Notes under the pieces: generated by a model | What the model saw: the letters and a program-made list of their open reading frames with translations, nothing else | What the model was told of the DNA's origin: nothing | The model's database searches: none | Assembly (NCBI GenBank): GCA_050084985.1 | Contig: JBITNC010000001.1 | Span: 1,240,001 to 1,304,000, forward strand | Reading direction: 5' to 3' | DNA length: 64,000 bases | Origin: Nageia nagi | Lineage: Eukaryota > Pinophyta | Shown here: piece after piece, positions 1 to 11,318 of the stretch | How positions within the stretch are numbered: the first letter of the stretch is position 1 | How the letters are laid out: every line of letters begins with the position of its first letter | Program-made: the position numbers and the translations under genes

Positions 1-3000
1 GATGATATATAATGATGTTTGTATCATCTTACATCCAATGGTGATGGGTAACACTATCGATCCTATTGTTGAACATAAGGCATTATTAAATGCTTTTATT
101 TGTAATGATGGTAAAGAAATATGAGAGAAAGAAAGATTCAATTTGTGATATGCTGATGTAGATATGATATTGACATCTGACCCTTCATCTATTAATATCC
201 TCTTAACAATTTTACCATTTACTTTACCAATGACATGAAGAGGTGGATCTAACCCTTGAAGTCCCTTGTTTGATTATCTCTCATGGTCATAAAAAGAGAT
301 TATAGGCTGATGTATCAATGGAGGAACTTGCATTTTGGATTTTTGATTATATGATATATCAATTTTTTTTTCTTGTATGTTTTGCATTCCAGTATCAACT
401 CCAACTATTCCTATAATAGGTTGATTATTTGGATTCCAGGTGGGTGTCACCTGACTGTAATTAGGTACAATAGATACTGTATTTACTTGATATGAAGGAA
501 GTGAGTCTTGATAATTTTTTAAATTTTGATCTGAAATAGAAGTAAGGTCTTCAACTTCCAAGTTATTATCTTTGATTGAATTTCAAGTTCTATTTCTCAA
601 TGCTAAATAATTTTTTGTACTATGACCTCTTTGATGGTGATAATTACAATACTTATTTTTGTTATATTTTTCTTTTCTTGTAATTTTTATTTCACCATAT
701 TCAATTTTGACCTTCTCAATTATAACTGCCTGAGCAATAACTTCTTCGAGAGTATTATATCGTTGGATTTGTAGTATACTAGCTATAGGCCTTAAACAAT
801 TTTGACTAAATAATTTAACTAACTCCTCCTGAGGTAAGGTATAGGGCATGCCATAGAGTATATCCCTCCATCATGAAACAAAGTCAATAATTGATTCATT
901 CTGAGATTGTTTTAGTTCTACAAGATCTGTAATAGAAGATTCCTCTTTGATATAAATCTTAAAATGTTGTAAGAACAAGTCTGCCAATTGAGGAAATGAA
1001 TAAATACTATGTCACAACAAATTATTATACCATTCCAAGGCTTGGGCTACAAGTGTTATGGGGAACAAATGTAGCATCAAGTCCTCATCATTAGAAATTA
1101 GGTAATTTAAAAACCTAAACCACCTTAAATGTCCCTTAGGATCCTTATTTCCTGTAAAAGGAATTATCTTAGGTATTTCAAAGTTGTAAGGTAATTTCTT
1201 CTTAGGGACACTTGGATGAATGGGTTCATTGTAAATATTATCATATGTCAACTTCTTGAACCTTGATATATTCATTTCTTTATTCATAAAATCTTTCATG
1301 AAATCTTCTAATTCTTCATCTGTCCAACTACCCTAAGGATGTTTTCGGTATCTTCTATGATTGGTATTTCTTTCTGACTTTAGGTCTGAATTATAAGATT
1401 CATCATCAGAAGAAGATCTTGACAAAAATGAAGATGGTAATGATGGAAGCTTATAAGGTAAATGATGCCTTTGCATTAAATTTCTAAGAGTTGTAGATGG
1501 TTGTACTTTATTTTGTTGAGACTTCTCATGAAGTAACCAACTATCTTGAACTTCTTGTTTTACCTTATCAAAAATTTATCGTTGTTTGTCAAGCTCTTGC
1601 TTTTTTTTTTCTTTGAGTTTTATATTCTTTTAATTACATTTTACATCTTCATATCTTTTACTAAAGTTTATAGTTTCTTCATAATCTCTCTCTATGTGTT
1701 TTCTCTTTGCCTCCAACTCCGCCAAAGAGGGTATCTCTCCTATATTGAATTGTTTAGCTAAAGCTTTTCTACATTTTTCTTGCGATGAGCGTTTCTTACC
1801 GGAGTAAGGATCATAGAAGAATTTGTTTGAGATCTTACAGTGAGGAGTTGTTTGTGAGGTTCTTACTGAATACAAGGTCATTCTATCAAGATCTTTCATA
1901 CAAGACCTAGCCCTATGAAGTGTTTTTTGATAGGTGGGGTTAGTTATCCTAGCTTGTGAAGAGGGGCTTTGAGGTTGATAATCTAAATTCTCGAGAGAAA
2001 ATTCTCTTTGTTGATTAGAGTAAGAGTCTTGATATCTCCATACTTGGTAATTAAGAGGTGATGATAATTGCACCCAAGCTTGACTCTTTTGATTTGTATA
2101 AGTTTTTACATCATGCTTTTGTCTCATCTCTTCTTGTCTCATTTTGTCAACAAACTCATTGAAGGTTTTCTCATGTTGATCATGAGAAGAACATGCTTGT
2201 TGTTGTTTATGGGATGCCCTTTGCAAAATATTCTTAGCTTTTTCATCATAGAAAATATTCCTAAGTAATTTATTTGTTGTAAGGCTATCTTCTTTATCAC
2301 ATTCCCAATTTTTCATCAAGCTAGTTTGATATTTTGAAGGTATTTTTAGTGGGTTTGAACAACATTCATCCTCATAAAACTTTGTATCATTATCGTGGTG
2401 TGTTGTTTCCCCACATGGATGTTCATTCCTAAGCTCATATGTATTAGCTTTGGAAATTTTATTTTTATATTTTTCATTTCTTTGTGATCGAAATTCTTGA
2501 GATTCAATAATATGATCTATGGATTTTTTAATTCTTATGTGAGGCTCTCCAATTTCTACTTGTGATGAGAGTGAACAAGTTTCATCCTGGAACTCAAGAA
2601 TATCATGAGATTCATAGGAATCAATAGAAGGTCTTGTAGCCTCAAGAAGGGGAGGAGAGTGAAATTGCAATTCTGAAGAATGATCTGAAAGATCCTCAAG
2701 ATTCATGTCAAACTCCTCTTCTTTAATATCATATTCATCCCAAGGTAGGGGTAAAGATGTCAAGGTATCTAAATCTAGGAGGTCATATGATTTAGCATAG
2801 GATGTTGCATCAAGGCCTTTGGCATTAATACTCGATTCATCCCTTAACAAATTGGATTCATTAGGTTCGATAGTCTCAAAAGGAGATGCACAACAAGATT
2901 TTAATTTGATGAGATGTGTCGATGAGTTTTCAATCTTTATGATGGGCTCATTATTTTCAATGTCAAACTCATCCCATGATGAGGGTGAAGGAATGGAAGA

Positions 3001-3255
3001 ACTATACTCTAGCTCTTCATGGGATCTAACAAGGCTTTCTGAGGATTGAAGAAGAGGTATGGTACATTGTTCTATCTTTGCTAAGTATGCTAAAAGCTTT
3101 TCAATGTCAACATAAAAATCATTCTTCACGATCTCAGAAGTAGAATAAGTATCTAAGGTTGACTTGGCAAGAGGTGACCATAGTCTTCGTATTTTTGGTT
3201 TTACTTTGATAGGAAAAGGAAAATAATTTAAAAGTGCAACCAAGACAAACCTCAT
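1..3255 (-). pseudogene. gag-pol: Element D gag-protease, with a distinct N-terminal region
   Basis: One minus-strand frame runs from about 3255 to the window start, broken only by in-frame stops (e.g. near 1630, 850 and 570). The first in-frame ATG is at 3255. About the first 500 codons are unlike gag of A or B: they are acidic and contain two related blocks around WDEFDI and WDEYDI. Similarity to A resumes near 1740 at EIPS..EL and continues through the gag core (about 1300-850, with KKKLPYNFEIPK and ALEWYNNLL), a CCHC-like finger (about 650-610, CNYHHQRGHSTKN, last Cys lost) and a retropepsin-type aspartic protease (ILIDEGSDVNII, about 200-170). The gag core packages the RNA and the protease matures the polyprotein. 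Pol is outside the window. Confidence 0.82.
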
Positions 3256-5194
3256 AATGATAAAATTCAAAGGCCTTTTACTTGTTCTCAACAATTCAAG
3301 ATTTGTATGTATCTAGAGTGACTGACACATGCCTATGTTTCTATTTGTTACAAAGGGGGTTCAAAGTAAAAAACTTAAATAAAATCAACTTTTAACATCT
3401 TTTAAACCTATTCCTTTGTATGAACTATTATATCATTCCATGAATGAAACATGCCAATTGAGTATTTGAACATATAAACAAACATCGTAAAAGAAATTTT
3501 ATTTTTATCTTTTATATTATGTTTTCGAGAAAACAATTTAATGCACAAACATCCTATATGAAAACTTACTTTTAATGATGTGATTATCTTTTTTAACTTT
3601 TTCACATATTTTTAATGTCAGTTAAATGAACGATATGAGTTGTTCACTTTTAGTCTTTTAATTTTCCTAGTTTGTTTTGACTAGTCAAGTGTTAAACAAG
3701 GTAGGTTGGGTAAGCCTACGTAATATTTACAAGTTTCTATGGCTTTTGGCTTGGTTCTAGAAGAGTCTCCTTTTTTGAATCCTACCTAAAGGAGAGTCAC
3801 CTTGGTCATTACCTCCAAGTGTAACTAGCTCTATGGCTTCAAGTGTGTTATGTCGGTGGGTACAAAGAAGTAAGAATTAATGGTTGGTAGTGACATCCAA
3901 CTCGTTAATGTTCAATTATTCCTTTAAGGCCTTATGAAATGCAATTTAAATAAGTAAGATGCAATTATGCATACTACCCTCCCCAACATTCATGTCCATT
4001 CTTTTATCTTATCTTAATGTGATGCAATCAAAGTTTATTTTAAGATAGATCTTGACCTTAATAAACCCCGTTGTTCCTTTTAATTATAATGTAATTCATT
4101 ATCCAACCTCTTAATGATGTTCATTAACTCCTTCCAGCTGTGGAAGTTTTATATGTGATAAATTTCCAAATAAGATGTGAATAAATTTTACCTCTTTCAC
4201 TTAACTTATTTTTGATCACTTAAGATCGCTCGAAGCGCAAAAGTGAGAGCATACTTTGTTAAGTGAAAGTGCTTAGTGTATTCAAATCCACCCAATTCAT
4301 TAACCTTTTAATGTGATTTGTACTATCCAAAACCCTGATTTATTTTCCTTAAGTTCATTCCAAATTAAGTGTGATTCATTTACCTCTTCCAATTGTGGAA
4401 GTATTATGTGTAGTAAATTGCTTCCTCTTACTAATAAGAGGTCATTATGTAAAGATAAATTAACCCAATTAATGATAGTATGAGTGTGAAAGAAAAGAAA
4501 AATTAATTACCCCTTCTTATCAAGTCTATTCTGGTCACCTTAGATCGCACGAAGGGCAAAGGGAGAGCATAAGTAGACAAGATAAAAAAGTATTAATGTG
4601 TATGTAGTGTGAGTGTAAAAGAAAAGAAAAATTAATTTACTCCTTCTTATCTAGTCTATTCTAGTCACCTTAGATCGCACGAAGCGTAAAGGGAGAGCAT
4701 AAGTAGATAAGATAAAAAGTATTAGTGTGTATGTACCCTTCACCCAAAGCATGAAAATAAATACATAACTTCATACATAAAGTAAATTAATAAAAGATAT
4801 GCATTTAACCTTTTCTACCCATTCTTATATGCACTCTAGGCAAAGGAATCACATTCAAAAATATTTTTCCATAACATAATTTTATTTTACTTTTTCAGAA
4901 ATAGCAAAAAGAGATAAAATGACCTGGATATGAGTCATCGGTGTTTAGATAGGGAATGCTGGTGTTTAGTGATAGTCACCGGCATTCAATTCTAGTCATT
5001 GGTGTTTGATGATAGTCATCGACGTTCGATTCCAATCACTAGCGTTCGATACCAGTCATTGGCATTTTTGCAACAAATTCCTGAAAAAGCACAGAACCCA
5101 AAATTTGAAGTTAATACACAGAAAAATCTAAAAAAACCAAAGAATAGAAAGGTAGAATCATAAATAAAAAATCTCCCTCTCAATAACAGAGGGG
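3256..5194 (-). other. Element D 5' leader, hairpin-rich and non-coding
   Basis: No coding frame is supported. The leader is homologous to those of A and B from about 3475 to 5194. It contains perfect inverted repeats such as CTTTCACTTAAC (4194-4205) with GTTAAGTGAAAG (4258-4269), a CTTCCA/TGGAAG hairpin near 4134-4149, and two copies of a 129-bp block (about 4481-4735), each with an outer stem and an inner hairpin. D lacks two further modules present in A and B. Position and structure suggest an RNA packaging or dimerisation region; that is an inference. Confidence 0.6.
4930..5075. repeat. 20-bp tandem repeat in leader of D
   Basis: About seven degenerate units, period 20 bp, lie just inside the primer-binding site. 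The consensus is close to TCACCGGCGTTCGATTCCAG, with frequent C/T and G/A variants as expected from decay of methylated cytosines. Related arrays lie at the same place in A (about 34515-34645) and B (about 57835-57985). Confidence 0.75.
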
Positions 5195-5211
5195 CCCTCC
5201 TTCTAGCGCCA
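5195..5211 (-). other. Primer-binding site of D
   Basis: Immediately inside the LTR, after a 3-nt spacer, the minus strand reads TGGCGCTAGAAGGAGGG. TGG matches a tRNA 3' CCA end, and the position is right for priming minus-strand DNA. I do not assign the tRNA. A and B carry TGGTGCTAG, a C-to-T change at a CpG. Confidence 0.75.
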
Positions 5212-5214
5212 GAA

Positions 5215-6067
5215 TGTTGCAATGAAAATTGAGCTGGAATGTAGAATAACATAAAATAAAAATTATTCTTCAATCTTCATTGAACCTCAAATTATATAAC
5301 ATAGATAGACATGTTGTAATTGCAAAATGATATTCAATCTCAGTTCAAACTACAATTTGCCCTTAGAAGGGACTTTTACAAATGCTATATGTGAAAATAA
5401 GAGTATTAGATCTCCATTGTTTTTGAGTTGCTTGCTTCTTCCCTTGATGTGGACAACCTGTAAATCCTACACACATGCAAAAGATAATAACATCAAAGCA
5501 TCTATGTATGACACATATTAAATTGAAGCTAACATAAAACAATAAAATGTATAAGCTCAAAAGATTTTGGCAGCATTACCCTACTTGAAATTTGGGTCCA
5601 ACTAAGTTTTTTTTATATTGCTTTGTATTGGCTTGTATTTATAGATTTTGGATGAGATGTTTCAAGGCTGGTAAGAGGAAGTGAATAGCCATCGTAGGTC
5701 GTAACTGACCCCCTCTATCCACCTCATCTTGGAAAGATGAAGCACTTTAGCTTTCTCTAGCTATTTTGGTGTCTTTTCAGCTATTACAGAGTCACTGGCG
5801 TTTGGAGGTCGAACACTGATGACTGGATCAAAACGCTGGCATTTCAAGGCAAACGCTGGCAACTGGTTAGCAGTTTTATAACAATATTAAAATGACTACC
5901 AAATAGCCAATTTTTATTAAAAAGGGGTCATGTGACCACTCGTTTTGTATGTACTCGATGAGAGCTATCCAATAATGGATTTTTCAAGCTTGTTTGAGGC
6001 TTGTATAAATAGGTATGATTAGTTTAGTGTTTACTAGTTAAAAAGGGGACATTTTTAGGTGCCTACA
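5215..6067 (-). repeat. 5' LTR of element D
   Basis: This 853-bp LTR begins TGTTGC and ends CTACA on the plus strand, so it has TG...CA ends, and it aligns along its length with the LTRs of A and B. It includes a TATA-like box (5636-5643 on the minus strand) and an inverted pair of the CACYGGCGTT motif (about 5789-5825). Only one LTR of D is in the window. Confidence 0.9.
5636..5643 (-). promoter_or_regulatory. TATA box in LTR of D
   Basis: The minus strand reads TATAAATA within CTATAAATACAAGC. The same octamer is at the equivalent place in the LTRs of A and B, inside the LTR upstream of the leader, as expected for the element's Pol II promoter. The transcription start is not determined. Confidence 0.6.
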
Positions 6068-6207
6068 AAACTTATTAGGTAATTTGAATACATATAAAGT
6101 TTATTATCATAAAAGGGATAATAACAAATTATTTAGCTTTATCATTTTATGCAGTTATTTTATTTTAAAATTTGAAGACATATTATATCTGTAACTTGTT
6201 AGTACCA

Positions 6208-8503
6208 ATGAAGAATAGGGCATCATATCAAGATCCTATTTGGACTCCCAATGAATCTTTCCATGAGCCATCCCAGCCTAGCTTTCCCATCATGCATGAG
6301 AAGCACTATCAAAGAATGAAGAATGACAAGAGGAATTTATCACCATAATTATTAAGGGTGGTGAGGGTTTGGAAAATAGATTTCCATTTACAAGTATCTA
6401 ACAAACTATGCTATGAAGAAGTGAACAAGGAGCATTTTGAAGCTGTAGAGATGGGGGGTGACTTGGTAAGAGTAGATTCTTCCTTCTCGAATGAGGTCAA
6501 GTAACCCTCTAGTGTGAAACATAATTTACAAGGGAGGACTAGAGAACTTTATTAATGCATGCAGAGTGCATGATGATGGGATTTCTCTAGAAGTAGCAAG
6601 ATCATGGGAGAATGGTAGGTGCAAGGTTAATGGAAGGGAGGTTATGTTTAGCCTTGATTCAATAGCCCAGTCTATCATGCTTTCAAACAAAGGTTTACAG
6701 ATTAGAAGAGAGGGAAAATTGAACAAAATTAAGGCTAGAACTAATTTTTTACTAAAAGTGATTAAATATAAAGACCTTGAGAAATATTAAACAAGGGTGG
6801 TGTGAGAATCAATCCCCAAAACTTGGGATAACATGGATTTAGTATTGATCAAATATTTAACTTTGGAATGGAGATACAAAGTTCTTCTTACATCACATTT
6901 TTTCCTATTGAATCACTTCATCTTTCTAGAGATGGATAAGGTAAACTTCCCCTTCTTTATCTTTAATTCCTTGGTAATCTTGATTAAAATTTTAAATAAG
7001 AGAGAGCTCCTTTACCTTTACATGGATTTGTTATCAAATTAGTGGTTGAAAGAGATTTCACTATGTCTCCTAGAAACTTTTCTAGGTTAAAATTCGTTAT
7101 TGATGGTAAATTCTGCAAACTTGGCAAGAAGAAAGTAGAAGAAGTCTCATACAAGGGTAGAGCATCAGGAAATAATAGCCAAGAGTTTAAAGAAAAGAAA
7201 AAGGTCTTTAGCATAGGCCCCTATCTAACAAGACAACACAGAAGAAGATTGAATAGCTCTAAGGAGAAAGTGATGGAAAAGGAGGCCTCCACTAGTGAGT
7301 CCCTCGAATTGATGGATAGTGAAGAATCATCACAAAGTGAATCCCAAAAGGAGGATAATGCAGCTTATACCCTCATTAAAATTGGAGCTAAATAGGGGAT
7401 GAAAGGATGAAGAAGCATTATAAAGAATAGAAAGAATAAGGATATTGTAGCTTCTAAGAGAAGGAAGGTCCTATGCAAGCATAAGGTTTGAATAAAAATT
7501 AGAGTTAAATAAGTGAAACACATGAAAGAAAGGCTAATTTATAGTCTACTAGAAAAGAAGGAACCAAGAAGGAGCAGTAGACTAAAAATAAAACTTATCT
7601 TGAATGACATATAAAGTGATGAGATTTTAGTAGGAGAAAGCAATAAAATAGAACTAGATCCAAAAGTAGAAATTGTTGATAGGTCTCAGGAATGTTAGAC
7701 ACCAATTCTAGAGGATATGGAGTGCATTTAACTACTTAGAGAGGAGGTGAGAATTCTTAGTCCTTTGATTAATGAACATTAGGATATCCCATTGGATTAT
7801 ATACATCAATTAGAACTCCTTTATATTTTAAAGAAAAGTAATATTTCTTTGGTGGTCAAAAGTAGAGAGGAGGTTTTAAGAGAATGTAGTAGTTTCATTA
7901 ATGGTGGGCCTAAGCTTGTAGGCCTAGAATAACAAACTCAGATAGACAGCTAACAAGTGTTCATGAAAGATAACTTAGTCAAAAGTGGGGGCACATGAAA
8001 TTCAATTAGGAGGTCTCAGAGGTTAAGAGTTCTATTCTCTTCAACAATCAATAATTCCATACAAGAAGGAGTGACATCAGAGTAGAATGCAATAGATTTT
8101 CTAGGATTTCAAGTAGTAAATTTGGAAGACCAGATTGGTGAGACTCTTAAGAGTAGGTACCAAGACCTTTTGATGCTCCAAGAAAATATGAAGACTACAA
8201 ATAATCTTAACTAAGTATACGACTAGACCAAAGGTAAATCATCCAAAGAAACAAGGCTAGACATCCCAAAAATAGTAAGTAAAGGGATCTTAGTAGGCTT
8301 CAAGAAAACTATAAGCCCTACACTACACAAGGATATGCTCAAAGAGGCTAGAATCAAAAGAGAAGAAAAAAGTACAAAATATGAAGAGGTTTGGCATCAT
8401 CTAGGTCTCAAAGAGATTCTACTTAGGAATACATACATCATATTCTATAAGTTCAACTATGAAGAAATGGGTTAGAACCTACTGAAGCTTTTAGGTAGTT
8501 GAC
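6208..8503 (+). pseudogene. Decayed ORF, possibly a plant transposon-associated protein
   Basis: Protein-like plus-strand sequence can be followed for about 2.3 kb through frame changes and many TAG/TAA stops. Longer open pieces are at 6566-6790, 6833-7042 and 7042-7395. Features include WENGRCKVNGREVMFSLDSI, then LLTSHFFLLNHF and KVNFPFFIFNSL, a Ser/Glu-rich stretch near 7290-7360, a SQRLR motif near 8010, and a final block ending near FNYEEMG. The middle pattern resembles the putative plant transposon protein families, by eye only. It is not part of D or C as I read them, and no terminal repeats or target duplication were found. The function is unknown. Confidence 0.45.
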
Positions 8504-9121
8504 TTTATGTTTTGTTCTTTGTTTATTAGGCTTTCAAACTTTGGTAATCCTTTTTATATATGGGTTTGTATAAGTTAATGTAAAATATCCCAAAAATATA
8601 ATCTTGATGGAAAATCCTATCTAAGGAGTTTTATAACTTTGAAGAAATTCATGGTATCTTAGTCATAGCAAGTTTATGGAAATGTTTTAGGTTGTTGATT
8701 TTTTGTTGTTAGTTAGGAGAATGCAACACAAAGAAAATTATCTCAAAAAATATTCTTTTGTAAAGGTTGGTTAAGACCCTTACAAACTTCACCTTTTTTA
8801 TTAATACAAAATTTACCCATTAATAAAAAAATTCTATTATCTTGTGCCTATGTTGACATTTTTCATCTAGGCCCAAATTTTATGTGGTAACTTATTTATA
8901 GGTTGATGTAAATTTTGCATTGTCAATGGATAAAAGTATCAAGAAAGTTTTAGGTGGAATTAGACCATATTGTGTATATCTAATTACTAAAATTATTGTC
9001 TAGATTTGATTATTTTTATTTTTTAGTGATAGAATTGAAAAGTTTGGTACTGAACTATTTTTCATGAATCTTGTCCAATTATAGAGTGTAAAGATGGAGA
9101 AGGAGGTGCAATAATTATAGG
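8504..9121. other. No gene seen
   Basis: AT-rich sequence with stops in all frames. No repeat, RNA gene or element end recognised. Confidence 0.5.
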
Positions 9122-9540
9122 TTTGCAACATTTTCTAACACTCTTCCAACATGTACCACCATAGAAGCTCTAGAAGAAGGTATGGATATCCATCAAAGAT
9201 TAGTTAAAAATGGTTTTCATCAAATACTATTGTCATGAATGCTCTAATAGATATGTATACAAAATTTGGAATAATACATAAGGATTAGGAATTGTTTGAC
9301 AAGATGCATGATGCATACCCAATTTCATGGGATGTTATTTTGTTAAGTTTGCATGCTAAATATGTTTTTTATATAGCTATAAATGTTATATTATATTATG
9401 TTTTTTTTTAGACTAAAATTATGTCTAACTTAGTCTTTCTAATTTAGAATTGTTTGATAATGCAAATACAATGTCATGGACTTCAATGATTGAAGGATAT
9501 ACAACTCATGGCTACAATAAGGAAACAATTGAAATTTTTC
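9122..9540 (+). pseudogene. PPR protein fragment (fossil)
   Basis: Translation gives FATFSNTLPTC, then EALEEGMDIHQRLVKNG, then after a one-base shift a NALIDMY block and an ELFDKM block followed by a tryptophan motif. These are hallmarks of consecutive P, L and S motifs of a plant organelle RNA-binding PPR protein. After about 100 bp of unrelated AT-rich DNA the pattern resumes at 9447-9540 with ELFDNA, SWTSMIEGY and HGYNKETIEIF. Only two to three repeats survive, with no start, targeting peptide or C-terminal domain. It is a relic, either of a local gene or of a captured or retroposed copy. Confidence 0.75.
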
Positions 9541-10399
9541 TTTGGAATTTAGATTAATTCATCTATATAATAGAATGAATATATTTCTTAGATAGGAGAA
9601 TATAAAATGTTGTAGATACCTTGTTATAATATTGATTTTAATTACATGTACTTGATATTTTAGTTTATTTATTCCCTCACCATTTGTAGAGATAGCTTGC
9701 ATATATGAATTCAACTTAAATCATTCTACCCTAATTTACTATATTTGTATTTTTGCATTTTTTCAAGTTGAAAGGATAAAACTTGTTACCTTCTACGATG
9801 TGTTCACAATACCTCTATTACTGATAGTAATGAATATATATTGGTTTTGGAGAATCTAAAGGGGTTGAAAAAGACTTTATCAAAGAAACATGAGGACTAA
9901 GTGGGTGCTCATTTGTATGCACTATATTATAGATAAACATGATTAGACATAAGTCCAAATGAGTGGAATTTTTGAATTTGAATGCAAGTCCATCTTTATG
10001 TATATAGGCCTAAGTTCTCTATCTTTGTTAACTTGAATGCAATAACTCAAATTTAATAATGGTTGTAAGATGCTTCTAATATAATATTATATTTGATTAT
10101 TTCTTATATCTACTTAAATCTATTTCAATTTTTATATGAATGAATTCAAGTACTTGAATGAAATAGAAAATACTTAATGAAATTATGAAATGTATGCATA
10201 ACCTTTGTAATGGTTACCAAGGCCTTTTGTATTTTTTAAAATAGCAAGGTTTTTGAGATAATTTTAAACCATCTCTAAAGAGTTGAGATAGTTTTTTAAA
10301 CCCTAAAAATGCATTTTTAACCCCCCACCATGGGTGATGCATCTACAATATTTAGTAGTAGACAAGCTCCCAAAAGAGGCCAAATGAGACTGTGCACCT
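9541..10399. other. No gene seen
   Basis: AT-rich sequence between the PPR fossil and the left LTR of C. Short frames only and no structure recognised. Confidence 0.5.
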
Positions 10400-11318
10400 A
10401 GGGTCTCTCTTTTAGAAGGGCCTACATTGCAATATCTAAAATATTGCTTGAAATATGATGATATAATGATAAAAGGATAAACTAGATATAGGGTTAAGAT
10501 ATTTTCGCTTGTATGCAATACTCAAGATGCCAAATAACATGCAAAATAAAGACAAAAGGAGGTTTGTAAGTCCTAGGTCCTTAAGACCCTAGAACCAAGC
10601 AAAATATGACTAGTTGCTTGTAAATCTCCAAGCCTTGAGTCAACAAGGCATTCAAAAATAGCTTAATGCCTACAATGAAAGCTAGCATAAAACTTAAAAT
10701 GATTAAACTAGAGATTAAAACAAACTAAACTATCCAAGCCTAAGTATATAAAGAGACTAGCCTAGAAACACTAAAATGCAACCATACAAAAGTGGGTTAG
10801 TAAAATAACCAAAAAGGATATGATTAGAAGCTCTTGAGTGACCTTTGAAACCTAAAAAGCCCTTGAAATAACATTAGCCTTCATAAAAATCCAAAACATA
10901 AGAGTTTACCCAAGACTTCCTTTACAAGATGAGGATAATGGCTTCCTTTTTACCTTGGAAATGATGGATGGAGCTCAAAATAGAATGTAGTAGGCTGCAA
11001 AGTTTGAGTACAAAATTAGGAGTAGGTTGGACATGTAAGAGATCATGAATATACATTGGGTAATGATTAATTAGATTGGGGGGAAATGATTTTGAAATGA
11101 ATTTTATACGATAGTGACTAGCTGGTGGGTTAGTTAGGATTTTAACCTAATTAGTCAATCGATAAGGGTGATAAGGTGGTAACATGAGGCTAAGTTACCA
11201 AAATCAATCACATAAATGCAATCAAACTAGAAAGAAAGGTTGATAAGAACATGATAGCGATGGACCAAATCATCATGAATCTTCCAAGCTAGATGAATAA
11301 ACAATTTTTAGGTCTACA
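10400..11318 (-). repeat. 3' LTR of element C
   Basis: The inner end at 11318 ends GGTCTACA, like the TCTACA of the A/B family, followed by a purine-rich tract when read on the minus strand (about 11319-11333). The outer boundary is uncertain by some tens of bases: the match with the right copy is clear from about 10415, and the flanks share only weak similarity just before it. Confidence 0.7.

Larger units (their letters stand above)
1..6067 (-). mobile_element. Element D: 5' part of a Ty3/gypsy LTR retrotransposon
   Basis: The window opens inside this element's protease. Going right, i.e. upstream on the minus strand, come gag, a leader of about 2 kb, a primer-binding site and the 5' LTR. 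LTR, leader and gag core closely resemble elements A and B, so D belongs to the same family. Reverse transcriptase, integrase and the 3' LTR lie off the left edge. The five bases after the LTR (AAACT, 6068-6072) should recur beyond the missing 3' LTR if the insertion is simple. The element differs from A and B in its gag N-terminal region and lacks about 0.2 kb of leader. Confidence 0.9.

Noticed and set aside
1546-3049. Plus-strand ORFs at 1546-1761, 2068-2268 and 2819-3049
   Set aside because: They lie opposite the gag frame of D, are compositionally hydrophobic or random, and have no conserved equivalents.
5195-5211. Possible tRNA gene at the CCA-like sequence
   Set aside because: Only the primer-binding complement is present. 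No cloverleaf was found, and the position beside the LTR explains it.
9122-9540. Functional PPR gene
   Set aside because: Only a few repeats, frame changes and stops, no start or C-terminal domain.
10303-10518. Minus-strand 71-codon ORF
   Set aside because: It overlaps the outer edge of C's 3' LTR and has no protein-like pattern.
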